A stretch of DNA of 64,000 bases, from assembly GCF_900103275.1 (NCBI RefSeq), contig NZ_FNGP01000001.1, positions 806,001 through 870,000 on the forward strand, in the 5' to 3' direction. The translations under genes and the position numbers were made by a program. Below the pieces are notes generated by a model. That model made no database searches. It saw nothing but the letters and a program-made list of their open reading frames with translations, and was not told the DNA's origin. Source of the stretch: Tessaracoccus oleiagri (lineage in GTDB: Bacteria; Actinomycetota; Actinomycetes; Propionibacteriales; Propionibacteriaceae). The first letter of the stretch is position 1; each line of letters opens with the position of its first letter. Positions 51,701 through 61,518 of this stretch are shown piece after piece.

Positions 51701-53101
51701 ATGACGCAGCCAATGGCCGCGTGGCGGCTGTCGTACACCGGGGGCCGTTGGCTCGCGCTGAGCGGACCCACGTCGCTGGTCATCATGATGACCCCGCCGG
51801 CCTCGGCGTCGTCGCTGGTCGCCGAGTTGTGGGAGGGCACGCTCCGCACGAGTACCCCCGACGCCCTGCTGAGGTTCCTCTCCGACTCGGGCATCGCCGC
51901 CATGCCGCACCTCGGCGCCTTCTTCTGGGACGGCGACGGGCTCCACGGCCTCGTCCGGGGCGAGGTGCGGGTCACCGACGCAGACTCGGGCGACGTGGTG
52001 CTCTCGGACCCCGGCTCGCTGACCTGGGCCGAACAGCGACTGGACCCCGAACGCACCTACACCATCGACCTCGAGGAGGCGGCGCCCGACCAGGCGGTCC
52101 TCCCCCTGGTGGTGGGGGCCGCGCTCGTCTCCTCGGTGGCGCTGACGGCCGCGCCGGACCAGCGTCTCGTCTTCCCGACCGCCGAGGCCACCGGCCTGCT
52201 CGCGGACCTCCCACCCGTCGCTGCTGCGGGCGCCCAGCGCGCCGCGGCGGAGGACGACGCGCAGGAGCCCACCCGCGCCACCGACCTCGCCGACGCGGCG
52301 GCCGCCACCGCGCCGGAACCCGGCTTCGAGACCCGGCCGTTCGACCCCTCCGCCCTCGACGAGGTCGCGTCCGCCTCCTCGCCGCAGTCCATCATCGGCG
52401 ACCGCCCGTCGTCCCCGCCGCCCTTCGCGCCGCCCCCCGTCGAGCCCCTCACCGCGCCGTCGGCAGCGCCGCCGCCGATGGCCGTGCCGATCCCGCCCCC
52501 GTCGCCCACGCCGCTCGGCACCCGCTCGGAACCGGTCGTGGTCCCGGGCAGCTTCGGGGAGGTCGACGACGACCCGGGCACCATCTTCTCCACCGGCATC
52601 GCCGCCACCCACAAGCCCGCCGCCGCGGACGCGTCGCACGAGGAGCAGGTGCTGGCGGTGCCGTGCGTCCAGGGGCACCCCAACCCGCCGGGCGCCCGCC
52701 AGTGCCGCATCTGCCAGGCGCCGGTGGACCCCAGCAACCCTCGCCTGTTGCGCCGCCCGCTGCTGGCCGGTGTGAACACAAACCACGGTGAGTTCGCCGA
52801 CGTGGTCACCGCCGTCATCGTCGGCCGGGCCCCCGACGCATCGCACGGCCCCCAGGGATCGCACCTGCTGCGCGTGCCGAGCCCGGGCAACGACATCTCC
52901 CGCAGCCACCTCATGGTCACGACGCGTGACTGGAACATCGTCGTCACGGACCTGCACTCCACCAACGGCACCACGGTGCGGCCGGTCGGCGAGCCCGAGT
53001 TCGAGCTCCGCGACGGCCGCAGCGTCACCGTCGAGATCGGCACCATCCTCGACCTCGGCGACGGGGTCTCCCTGCGCATCGAGCCGCCAAGGAGCGGCTG
53101 A
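51701..53101 (+). CDS. FHA-domain protein with zinc ribbon and proline-rich linker
   Basis: A 466-residue cytosolic protein. Residues 1-165 are a beta-rich domain without a name. Residues 185-290 are a Pro/Ala-rich disordered linker. A zinc ribbon follows at about 322-342 (CVQGHPNPPGARQCRIC), and residues 365-460 are an FHA phosphothreonine-binding domain with the conserved ISRSHLMV and HSTNGTTV. It leads the operon of the Ig-like surface protein and probably links it to Ser/Thr kinase signalling. A GGGAGG SD precedes the ATG at 51701. Confidence 0.85.
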   Translation: MTQPMAAWRLSYTGGRWLALSGPTSLVIMMTPPASASSLVAELWEGTLRTSTPDALLRFLSDSGIAAMPHLGAFFWDGDGLHGLVRGEVRVTDADSGDVVLSDPGSLTWAEQRLDPERTYTIDLEEAAPDQAVLPLVVGAALVSSVALTAAPDQRLVFPTAEATGLLADLPPVAAAGAQRAAAEDDAQEPTRATDLADAAAATAPEPGFETRPFDPSALDEVASASSPQSIIGDRPSSPPPFAPPPVEPLTAPSAAPPPMAVPIPPPSPTPLGTRSEPVVVPGSFGEVDDDPGTIFSTGIAATHKPAAADASHEEQVLAVPCVQGHPNPPGARQCRICQAPVDPSNPRLLRRPLLAGVNTNHGEFADVVTAVIVGRAPDASHGPQGSHLLRVPSPGNDISRSHLMVTTRDWNIVVTDLHSTNGTTVRPVGEPEFELRDGRSVTVEIGTILDLGDGVSLRIEPPRSG

Positions 53102-53103
53102 CG

Positions 53104-56100
53104 GTGCCAGCAGCAGCCAGGGGCCCGGTGGTCGAGCAGCACCCTTCCCGCGGGGCGCGCCTCTTCGGACGCTTCCTGCGCCGGGGGTGGCAGTGGATCG
53201 TCGTCGCCGTGCTGACCCTCGCGCTCGGGATCGCGGCGTACGCCAATCCCGGGCTGGTCGAGACCGACGTGCACCTCGACGAGGGCACCGTCTACGCCGT
53301 CAAGCGCGACCAGGGCCTCGTCGGCACCGTCAACACGCAGATCGAGGAGCTCACCGCCGCCACGAGCGTCGGCGACTCGGAGTCGTCGATCCTGCAACAC
53401 GAGGACCTGGTGCTGATCCACGGCCAGGAGTCCAGCACCCTCACGCAGTACACGCCGAGCAGGAACCGGCTCGAGTCGCCCATGACGCTGCCGGTGGGCG
53501 CGGAGGTGCAGCTCGTGGGGTCCAAGCTCCTCATCAACAGCCCGCAGAACGGCCGCGTCTGGTCCGGCGAGGCCACCGACGTGCTCGCCATGGACCTCCA
53601 GCGCGACAAGGCGCAGCTCGAGGTCGGCCTCAACGGCACGGCCACCCTCACCGCGGACGGGGACCTCATCGGCCTCGACGTGGGCGCGTCGCAGCTGCTG
53701 CGGCAGGTGGACGGGGAGGTCGTGCGCACCAACCTGCCGTTCACGCTCGACGCGGGCCGCCTCGGCGGGGCGGAGTTGAGTGCCGTCGGCGACCTCGCCG
53801 TCGTGCTCGACCGAGCGTCGGGCCGCATCTGGGTGGAGGGCATGCCGCAGGCGTTCGACGTGTCGGGCGCCTCCTCGGCGAGGCTGGCCCCGCCGTCGGC
53901 GGAGGCGCTGGGCGGCGCCGAGGGCGTGCGTGCCGTGTACGCCACCCAGGCCGGGCTCATCGGGGTGACGCAGGACGGCCCGCGGTCGCTGTCCGGCCAG
54001 CTGGCGGCCGCACCGGTGACCCCCGTCCAGCTCGGCGACTGCGTCTACGGCGCGTTCGGGGACCAGTTCGTGAAGCGCTGCCCCGACGCCGAGCCCGAGA
54101 TCCGCACCATCCCCGGCTACGACGGCACCGCGACCTCGACGCTGTCGTTCCAGGTCAACCGCCGCACCGTCGCGCTCAACGAGGCGCTCACCGGCGTGGT
54201 CTGGCTCGTGGACCAGGACATGGCCCGAATCGACCGCTGGGACGACCTCGTCCCCGAGACGACGGACCAGCCGCCGCCACCGGACGCGCCGCTCACCAAC
54301 ACCCCGCCCGACCGCTCCCAGGACAACCGGCCCCCGGTCGCGCAGGATGACCAGCTCACCGCCCGGAAGGGCCGCGCGACGATCCTGCAGGTCCTCGACA
54401 ACGACTCGGACCCCGACGGCGACATCCTGACGATCAGCGCCCCCGCCGAGATCGACGGCGCGTCGCTGCAGATCGTCCGCGGCGGCGCGGGGCTGCAGAT
54501 CACGATCCCGCCGGAGACGACCGCCGGCACGCTCACCTTCTCCTACGAGATCAGCGACGGGGAGTTCCGCGACTCCGCCTCCGTGACCGTCACGGTGGCC
54601 GACCCCGACGCGGCGAAGCAGAACAAGGCACCCTACCCGTTCGAGCTCGCGCAGCCCATGTCGGTGCGGCTGGGCGGCAAGTTCACCAAGCGCGTCCTGC
54701 TCGACTGGCGCGACCCCGAGGGGGACCCGCTGATCCTCGAGGCCGCCGCCCTCCCGCCCGGCGCCGAGGACCTCGTGAGCTTCACCCCCGACGGCACCAT
54801 CACCTACCAGGACGTCGGCAAGACCCCCGGGGTGAAGAAGATCAACCTCACGGTCTCCGACGGCCAGACCGAGTCCATGGGTGAGCTGCTCGTCAACGTG
54901 GTCGAGGACCTCGTCCCGCCGCTGGCCAACGGCGACTTCGCGACGGTGCCCGTCGGGCAGACCGTCGTGGTGCGGCCTCTGGAGAACGACATCGGCGAGA
55001 ACCTCATCCTCACCGAGGTGGAGGCCGGCGACTGCAGCGCCTGCAACGTGGTCTCGAACTACAACGAGGGCTGGTTCTCCTTCTCCGCGACGCAGGCCGG
55101 CACCCACTACCTCACCTACAACGTGCAGAGCGGCCCCGTCGCCACGGGCGTGGTGCGGATCGACGTCGTCGAGACCGGCACGAACAACCCGCCCATCGCG
55201 GCGCTCGACGTCGCGCTCCTCCCGCCCGGCGGCTCGGTGTTCATCGACCCGCTGCTCAACGACACCGACGTCGACGGCGACGTGCTCGTCGTGCAGTCCT
55301 TCAGCGCCGACCCGTCGCTGAAGGTGGTCATGGAGCGGCGCCACCTGATGACCATCTCGGCCAACTCGCAGCCCGACGCGCCCGTCACGGTTGAGTACGT
55401 CGTCTCCGACGGGCGCCACACCGCCCGCGGCACGATCGTCGTCATCCCGACGAGGAACACCGGCTCCGTGCAGCCCAAGGCCGTGGACGACGACATCCGG
55501 GTCCGCGCCGGCAGCGTCGCCACCGCCCACGTGCTGGAGAACGACACGTCGCCGATCGGGCTCGGGCTCGGCCTCACGCGCATCCTCGAGAACCCGCTGG
55601 GGCAGGGCGCCTGGGTGGACGGCGACACGATCCGGGTGGAGATCCCGGCAGGCTCGCAGTCGCAGCAGATCGCGCTGCCGTACGAGGTGACGGACACCGA
55701 GGGCAACGTCGCGTCGGCCACGCTCGCGGTCACGGTCGTCAGCGAGGACGCCGCCAACGAGGCGCCCACGCCACACGACGTCGTCGACCGCGTGCTCTCC
55801 GGCTCGCTCACCCGCATCCCGGTCCGGCTCGACGGCATCGACCCCAACGGCGACGCGGTGCGCCTCGTCGGCCTGGGTTCGGGGCCCGGGCTCGGGCGCG
55901 TGACCGAGGTGGGCGAGAAGTACCTCACCTACGAGGCCTTCCCCTCCAGCCAAGGCACCGACACCTTCCACTACGAGGTGGTCGACGCGCACGGCCAGGT
56001 GGGCCGCGGGCAGGTCAAGATCGGCATCGCCCCGCCCGGCAACATCAACGAGCCCCCGATCGGGGTCCACGACGACGTGCGGGTCCGGCCCGGGCGCCCG

Positions 56101-59100
56101 ATCCAGATCGCGGCGCTGGCCAACGACTACGACATCGAGGGCGACGGGTTCGCGTTCGCCGCCGGTGACCCGGTGTCCATGGACGACGACACCCTGCACG
56201 CCGAGATCGTCAACGAGCGCGAGATCAAGGTCGACCCCATCTCCGAGCCCGGCGTCTACACCGGCACCTACCGCCTCCAGGACCTCCGCGAGCAGTACGG
56301 CAACGGCACCTTCGCGATCACGGTCGACGAGGAGGCCCCGCTCCTGCCCCCCGTGGCGCGGGACGACATCGTCGCCGTGGGCGAGATCATCGACAAGGAC
56401 TTCGTCGAGGTCGACGTGCGGGCCAACGACTTCGACCCGGACGGCTCCCACGAGCGGCTGCGCATCGAACTGCCAGAGGCGGACGCCGACGACGAGCGCG
56501 CGGCCCGCATCAGCGAGGGCGGCCTGCTCACCGTGCCGGTCGGGGCCCGCATGCAGCAGGTGCGGTACCGGCTCGTCGACGGCGACGGCGAGTCCAGCTT
56601 CGGCCTCGTCACCATCCCCGGCACCGACGACGCCGTGCCGCTCGTGCGCGACCCGAGCCGCACGCTGGAGGCCACGGCCGGGCAGCCCGCCCACATCAGC
56701 TTCGAGGACCTGCTCGTCGGCACCGACGGCCGCGCGGTGAAACTGACCAGCACCGACACCATCGCCGCCACCACCGGGAGCGCGGTTCCCGCGACCGGCG
56801 GCGTCGAGTTCACCCCGCACGTCGACTACCGGGGCCCCGCCGCGGTGGTGTTCGAGGTCATCGACGTCGTCCCCGAGGGCGACCGGACCGCCAAGCGCGC
56901 GTACGTGACCATCCCCGTGGAGGTGAAGGCCGCGCGCAGCCAGAGCAACCAGTCCGGGCCGCAGCAGGTGTCGAACCTCGCGCCCGAGCAGGTGACGCAG
57001 CCGCGGCTGCTCGTCGGGCCCGACGAGGGGGAGTTCCGCCTGTCCCTGATGCCGCTGTTCCGCGACCCCGAGGGCCACGACATCTTCTTCCTCGACCTCG
57101 CCGACGCGGGCGGCGACGCCCCGATCACCTGGCGCTCAGAGGCCAACAACTCGGTCGTCGTGGCAGAGGCGCCCATCACCGCGAAGGCGGGCATGACCCG
57201 TCGGCTCCGCGGAGAGGTCCGCGACGCCGGCGGCGCGGCGCGCCAGTTCGAGGTCCTGCTCGAGATGACCTCGTCGCGGATGCCGCTCACCACCACGGTG
57301 ACGGACGTCGTCGACGAGGCGCAGTCCGGCCGGCCGGTCACCGTCCCCGTGCTGGCGAACGACACCTCGCACCTGAACGACAAGACCCTGGCCGTCGAGG
57401 GCGCGCGCATCCTCTCCGGGGAGGGCACCGTCGAGGTCCGCGACGACGTGGTCACCATCACCCCGTCGGAGGGCTTCGTCGGCACCCTGACCGCCAGCTA
57501 CACCGTCATGGACGCGACCGGCGACCCGGCGCGGCGGCAGGACGGCAGCATCCGCGTCACCGTGACCGACGTGCCGAGCGCCCCCTCCGCGCCGTTCGGC
57601 GGCGAGCCGGGCGACGCGCAGATCCGCTTCGAGTACCAGCCGGGCAGCACCAACGGGCACCCGATCGAGCGACGCGTCGTCACCGCCACCGCGCCCGGCC
57701 GCTCGCCCGTGCAGCAGGACTGCCCGGGCACCACCTGCACCGTCACCGGGCTGCGGAACAACGTGCCGTGGACGCTCAGCGTCGTCGAGTTCAACAAGCT
57801 CGGCCCCTCGGAGCCGTCCCCGCAGTCGGCCCCCTACACCCCCGACGTGAAGCCGCTCGCCCCGCCGCAGCCGCAGGTCACCCGCGGCGACCAGTCGCTC
57901 ACCGTCCAGTGGCAGCCCGCCCCGTTCGAGAACATGAACAACCAGGGCAGCCCCGTGACGCAGTACACGCTGGTGCTGTACAACGCCGACGGCGCGGAGG
58001 TCGGCCGCAAGGCGCTGTCGGGGTCGACCTTCAGCCACACCTGGACGGGGCTGACGAACGGCAGCAACTACGTCTTCGGGGTGGTCGCCACCAACAACGC
58101 CGGCGACTCGCCCGAGTCGACGCGCACGTCGCCGATGTTCCCGGTGGGGCCGCCGAAGGGTTCAGTCACCGTGAGCGCTGCGCCGGTGAAGGACAGCATC
58201 GGCGGCAGCTTCAGCGTCGAGGTGAACACGGCCGGGTTGGACCCGAACGGCGATCCCGCGATGAGGGTGTACGTCGTGCCGATGACCGGCTCCAACGTGC
58301 GCGAGGACGCCCGCCGCCAGGTGCCGTACCCCGCGCCCGCGCAGTCGACGGTCACGTTCAGCAACTGGGGCGAGAGCGCGGTCCGGTTCCGCGTCGTGGC
58401 CGAGAACCTGCACTCGAGCGTCGCGGTGGGGGAGACCCCGGAGGCGATCGTGGCCTGGCCCACGCCGTCGGTGCAGCTCCTGTCCGCCATCACCACGCCC
58501 GAGTACGCGGGCGGCATGCTCCTGAAGCTCAACTCGCCGGAGGTCCGCAACAAGGAGGGTGCCGGCCTGACCTACGAGTACGCGCGCGCCGGCGGCTCCA
58601 GCTGGCGGCGGCTGACCCCCGTCGGGGACTACCTCGGGACGGCCCAGGACTTCACTCCCGGCGTGCCAGTGAACCTCAGCGTCAGGGCGGTGCTCACCAA
58701 CTCCACCGACCAGCGCACGTCGTCGGTGAGCAACCTGCCCACCATGACGCCGCTCAGCTCCCGGCCGCTCGAGCAGCCACTGGGCGAGCTGGTGACCGTC
58801 GCGCCCGACCGGGTGCGCATCGGGATCAACCCGAACCCCGGGTCGGCGGCGTCCGGCGGGTGGACCAGCGGCCACTACTACGTCCACACCGGCGACTACA
58901 AGGACCAGTCGTCGGCGAGCCTGCCGGCGGGGGAGACGACGACGGTGCACCAGGGCTGGACGGGCACCGTCCCCGGCACCAACGAGTCCTGGCGGCACAG
59001 CACCCTCTACTCGAAGGACGTCACGGTCCCCCAGGTCTCCCGCTTCGAGAAGAGCGGCGACAACTTCATCGTCACCGTCCGCTATGCGTACGGTTCGAGC

Positions 59101-59301
59101 GCCTGCAACGTCTACGATCACTGGGGCGGCGGCCGGGAGCTCCTGAAGGAGCTGCGGCCCAACGCCGAGGGCACGATACACATGGACGAGGCGTTCCCCA
59201 TCGACCCGGCGGCGGAGGTCGTCCTCTACCGGGAGCTGGTGTACGTCGAGTGCAGCATCAACAACAACACGGCCGAATGGTCCAGAACGATCCCCGGGTG
59301 A
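53104..59301 (+). CDS. Giant membrane-anchored Ig-like and fibronectin III repeat protein
   Basis: A 2065-residue protein. A short Arg-rich cytosolic tail precedes a single membrane helix at about residues 30-48, giving a type II orientation with everything else outside. Residues 50-390 form a beta-rich head. From about 410 to 1490 come roughly eleven Ig/cadherin-like repeats with the recurring acidic motif VLDNDSDPDGD and variants, probable Ca sites. Two or three fibronectin III domains follow (about 1490-1690). The C-terminal part has a few Cys and no sorting signal. It is probably a cell-envelope or adhesion scaffold. GTG 53104 follows the FHA stop by two bases. Confidence 0.88.
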   Translation: MPAAARGPVVEQHPSRGARLFGRFLRRGWQWIVVAVLTLALGIAAYANPGLVETDVHLDEGTVYAVKRDQGLVGTVNTQIEELTAATSVGDSESSILQHEDLVLIHGQESSTLTQYTPSRNRLESPMTLPVGAEVQLVGSKLLINSPQNGRVWSGEATDVLAMDLQRDKAQLEVGLNGTATLTADGDLIGLDVGASQLLRQVDGEVVRTNLPFTLDAGRLGGAELSAVGDLAVVLDRASGRIWVEGMPQAFDVSGASSARLAPPSAEALGGAEGVRAVYATQAGLIGVTQDGPRSLSGQLAAAPVTPVQLGDCVYGAFGDQFVKRCPDAEPEIRTIPGYDGTATSTLSFQVNRRTVALNEALTGVVWLVDQDMARIDRWDDLVPETTDQPPPPDAPLTNTPPDRSQDNRPPVAQDDQLTARKGRATILQVLDNDSDPDGDILTISAPAEIDGASLQIVRGGAGLQITIPPETTAGTLTFSYEISDGEFRDSASVTVTVADPDAAKQNKAPYPFELAQPMSVRLGGKFTKRVLLDWRDPEGDPLILEAAALPPGAEDLVSFTPDGTITYQDVGKTPGVKKINLTVSDGQTESMGELLVNVVEDLVPPLANGDFATVPVGQTVVVRPLENDIGENLILTEVEAGDCSACNVVSNYNEGWFSFSATQAGTHYLTYNVQSGPVATGVVRIDVVETGTNNPPIAALDVALLPPGGSVFIDPLLNDTDVDGDVLVVQSFSADPSLKVVMERRHLMTISANSQPDAPVTVEYVVSDGRHTARGTIVVIPTRNTGSVQPKAVDDDIRVRAGSVATAHVLENDTSPIGLGLGLTRILENPLGQGAWVDGDTIRVEIPAGSQSQQIALPYEVTDTEGNVASATLAVTVVSEDAANEAPTPHDVVDRVLSGSLTRIPVRLDGIDPNGDAVRLVGLGSGPGLGRVTEVGEKYLTYEAFPSSQGTDTFHYEVVDAHGQVGRGQVKIGIAPPGNINEPPIGVHDDVRVRPGRPIQIAALANDYDIEGDGFAFAAGDPVSMDDDTLHAEIVNEREIKVDPISEPGVYTGTYRLQDLREQYGNGTFAITVDEEAPLLPPVARDDIVAVGEIIDKDFVEVDVRANDFDPDGSHERLRIELPEADADDERAARISEGGLLTVPVGARMQQVRYRLVDGDGESSFGLVTIPGTDDAVPLVRDPSRTLEATAGQPAHISFEDLLVGTDGRAVKLTSTDTIAATTGSAVPATGGVEFTPHVDYRGPAAVVFEVIDVVPEGDRTAKRAYVTIPVEVKAARSQSNQSGPQQVSNLAPEQVTQPRLLVGPDEGEFRLSLMPLFRDPEGHDIFFLDLADAGGDAPITWRSEANNSVVVAEAPITAKAGMTRRLRGEVRDAGGAARQFEVLLEMTSSRMPLTTTVTDVVDEAQSGRPVTVPVLANDTSHLNDKTLAVEGARILSGEGTVEVRDDVVTITPSEGFVGTLTASYTVMDATGDPARRQDGSIRVTVTDVPSAPSAPFGGEPGDAQIRFEYQPGSTNGHPIERRVVTATAPGRSPVQQDCPGTTCTVTGLRNNVPWTLSVVEFNKLGPSEPSPQSAPYTPDVKPLAPPQPQVTRGDQSLTVQWQPAPFENMNNQGSPVTQYTLVLYNADGAEVGRKALSGSTFSHTWTGLTNGSNYVFGVVATNNAGDSPESTRTSPMFPVGPPKGSVTVSAAPVKDSIGGSFSVEVNTAGLDPNGDPAMRVYVVPMTGSNVREDARRQVPYPAPAQSTVTFSNWGESAVRFRVVAENLHSSVAVGETPEAIVAWPTPSVQLLSAITTPEYAGGMLLKLNSPEVRNKEGAGLTYEYARAGGSSWRRLTPVGDYLGTAQDFTPGVPVNLSVRAVLTNSTDQRTSSVSNLPTMTPLSSRPLEQPLGELVTVAPDRVRIGINPNPGSAASGGWTSGHYYVHTGDYKDQSSASLPAGETTTVHQGWTGTVPGTNESWRHSTLYSKDVTVPQVSRFEKSGDNFIVTVRYAYGSSACNVYDHWGGGRELLKELRPNAEGTIHMDEAFPIDPAAEVVLYRELVYVECSINNNTAEWSRTIPG

Positions 59302-59317
59302 CGGAGAAAGCGGTCAA

Positions 59318-60283
59318 GTGAATCCAGAACAAGCACGCTGGTTCAGCGAGAACTTCGCGAACATCGTCGGCAACGTGGAACGCGTCATCATGGGCAAGAC
59401 GGAGGCCATCCGGCTCGCGGTCACCTGCATGCTCGCGGAGGGCCACCTGCTCCTCGAGGACTTCCCGGGCACGGGCAAGACCTCGCTGGCGAGGGCGATC
59501 GCCCAGTCCGTCCAGGGCACGCACAGCCGGATCCAGTTCACCCCGGACCTGTTGCCCTCCGACGTGACGGGCGTGACGATCTACGACCAGAAGTCGGCCG
59601 AGTTCGAGTTCCACCAGGGCCCGATCTTCGCGTCGATCGTGCTGGCCGACGAGATCAACCGGGCCTCGCCGAAGACGCAGTCGGCGCTGCTCGAGGTCAT
59701 GGAGGAGTCCAGGGTCACCGTCGACGGGCAGTCCTACCCGGTCGGCAACCCGTTCATGGTGATCGCGACCCAGAACCCGATCGAGCAGGCCGGCACCTAC
59801 CGACTGCCCGAGGCGCAGCTCGACCGCTTCCTCATGAAGACCACGCTCGGTTACCCGGACCACGAGGCGACGATGCGCATCCTCGCAACGGGCGGCTCGC
59901 GTCCCCGCTCGACGGCGCTGCCGGCGGTGGTGACCAGCCAGCAGGTGGCCGAGATGGCCCAGCTGGCCGGCGCCGTCCACATCGAGGCGTCGATCTTCGA
60001 CTACATCACCCGGCTCGTGGACGCCACCCGTCACGCCGATGACGTCCGCCTCGGGGTCTCCGTTCGAGGCGCGCTGGCGCTGGTGCGCGCCTCCCGCGTC
60101 TGGGCCGCGTCCGTGGGCCGGCACTTCGTCACCCCCGACGACATCAAGATCCTGGCCATCCCGTGCCTCGCGCACCGCATGATCCTCGACCCCGAGGCGG
60201 AGTTCAGCGGCGTCCAGGCCGTCGACGTGATGGCCCAGGTCGTCGGTGCCGTGCCACCGCCGACGGAGCGTGCCACCGCTTGA
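59318..60283 (+). CDS. MoxR-family AAA+ ATPase
   Basis: A 321-residue MoxR ATPase, a chaperone-type AAA+ protein that acts on partner proteins with vWA-like domains. Walker A is EDFPGTGKTS, Walker B IVLADEINRASPKTQ, sensor 1 VIATQNPIEQAGTY, the arginine-finger region EAQLDRF, and the C-terminal lid contains RLGVSVRGALAL. Start is GTG 59318, with GGAGAAAG upstream. It is followed directly by the DUF58 gene (overlapping TGATG), the classic MoxR-DUF58 pair. Confidence 0.93.
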   Translation: MNPEQARWFSENFANIVGNVERVIMGKTEAIRLAVTCMLAEGHLLLEDFPGTGKTSLARAIAQSVQGTHSRIQFTPDLLPSDVTGVTIYDQKSAEFEFHQGPIFASIVLADEINRASPKTQSALLEVMEESRVTVDGQSYPVGNPFMVIATQNPIEQAGTYRLPEAQLDRFLMKTTLGYPDHEATMRILATGGSRPRSTALPAVVTSQQVAEMAQLAGAVHIEASIFDYITRLVDATRHADDVRLGVSVRGALALVRASRVWAASVGRHFVTPDDIKILAIPCLAHRMILDPEAEFSGVQAVDVMAQVVGAVPPPTERATA

Positions 60284-61518
60284 TGTCCACCACGGCCACG
60301 CGATGGGAGGTGCCCGAGGCGGTTGACCCGCCCTCGGGCGCCGCCTTGCGCGACGCCTACCGCCGGGCCAGCCAGGCGCTCGGCATGCGCACCGCCGGCT
60401 GGGTGTGCCTCCTGCTCGGCGTGGTGTCGCTCGCCGCTGGGCTGGTCCTCGGCTGGCTGGAGTTGGTCGTCGCCGGCATCGTCGCCGTGGTCACTGTCGC
60501 CATCGCGCTGCTGTTCACGATCGGGAAGCCGAACCTCGCCGTCGGGCTCCGGCTCTCCGACCGGACGGTCGTGGTGGGCGACCGGGCCACCGGCGAGGTC
60601 CTCGTCAGCAACGAGGCGGCCCGCCGCCACTTCGGCTCCCGGCTGGACCTCCCCGTCGGCCGCCAGCAGGCCAGCTTCTCGCTGCCGATCATGGCGCCCC
60701 GGCAGGTGGAGCGCTTCACCTTCCGGATCCCGACGAGCCGCCGCGGCCTCGTCGTCGTCGGGCCCGCGAACTCCGTGCAGGGCGACCCCTTCTCGCTCGC
60801 CGGTCGGGAGACCCGCTGGACCGAGGAGCTGGAGGTCTACGTCCACCCGCGCACCGTGCGGCTGCCGGGCCGGCAGACCGGGTTCGTGCACGACCTCGAG
60901 GGGCACGCGAGCCCGCACATCACGTCGGCCGACATGAACTTCCACGCCCTGCGGCCCTACGTCCCGGGCGACGACCGCCGGCACGTCCACTGGAAGTCGA
61001 CGGCCCGGGCCGGCGAGCTGATGGTGCGGCAGTTCGAGGAGTCGCGGATGTCGCGGGTCCTGGTCGCGCTCGACACCGGCCGCACCTCCTACATCGACGA
61101 GGACGAGTTCGAGCTCGCGGTCTCCGTCGTCGCGTCGATCGCGCTCCAGACCCTCTACGGCGAGTCGCCGCTGGTGATCCTCACCTCGAAGGAGCGGCTC
61201 ACCACGCTGACGCCGGGCGGCACGCTCGACGAGCTGTCGCTGGTGGAGCAGACCGCCCGCGGCGGCGTCGCCGACCTCGCGTACACGGCCACCCAGCGCG
61301 AGCCTGGCGCGTCGATCGCGATCCTCGTCACCGGGTCGACCGCGTCCATGGCCGACGTGCGCCACGCGAGCGCCCGCTTCGACGTCGACACCCGGTTCAT
61401 CGGCATCCGGGTCGCCACCGGGGAGGAACTGCGCAACCGCAAGGTGGGCAGCGTCACGGTCAACCAGGTGGGGACGCTCGAGGACCTCCCGCGCGCGATG
61501 CGGAGGTCGATGGAGTGA
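60283..61518 (+). CDS. DUF58 membrane protein, partner of MoxR
   Basis: A 411-residue protein with two membrane helices at about residues 38-60 and 62-84, a beta domain, then the DUF58 signature at about 225-250 (FHALRPYVPGDDRRHVHWKSTAR). A vWA-like domain follows with the MIDAS-like start VLVALDTGRTS. DUF58 proteins are thought to be remodelled by MoxR. ATG 60283 overlaps the moxR stop, and its own stop overlaps the next start (GTGA). Confidence 0.9.
   Translation: MSTTATRWEVPEAVDPPSGAALRDAYRRASQALGMRTAGWVCLLLGVVSLAAGLVLGWLELVVAGIVAVVTVAIALLFTIGKPNLAVGLRLSDRTVVVGDRATGEVLVSNEAARRHFGSRLDLPVGRQQASFSLPIMAPRQVERFTFRIPTSRRGLVVVGPANSVQGDPFSLAGRETRWTEELEVYVHPRTVRLPGRQTGFVHDLEGHASPHITSADMNFHALRPYVPGDDRRHVHWKSTARAGELMVRQFEESRMSRVLVALDTGRTSYIDEDEFELAVSVVASIALQTLYGESPLVILTSKERLTTLTPGGTLDELSLVEQTARGGVADLAYTATQREPGASIAILVTGSTASMADVRHASARFDVDTRFIGIRVATGEELRNRKVGSVTVNQVGTLEDLPRAMRRSME

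Noticed and set aside
52057..57078. A 1673-codon open frame on the minus strand opposite the Ig-like gene
   Set aside because: It mirrors the codon structure of a high-GC gene on the other strand, has no family resemblance and lies inside a clearly real gene.
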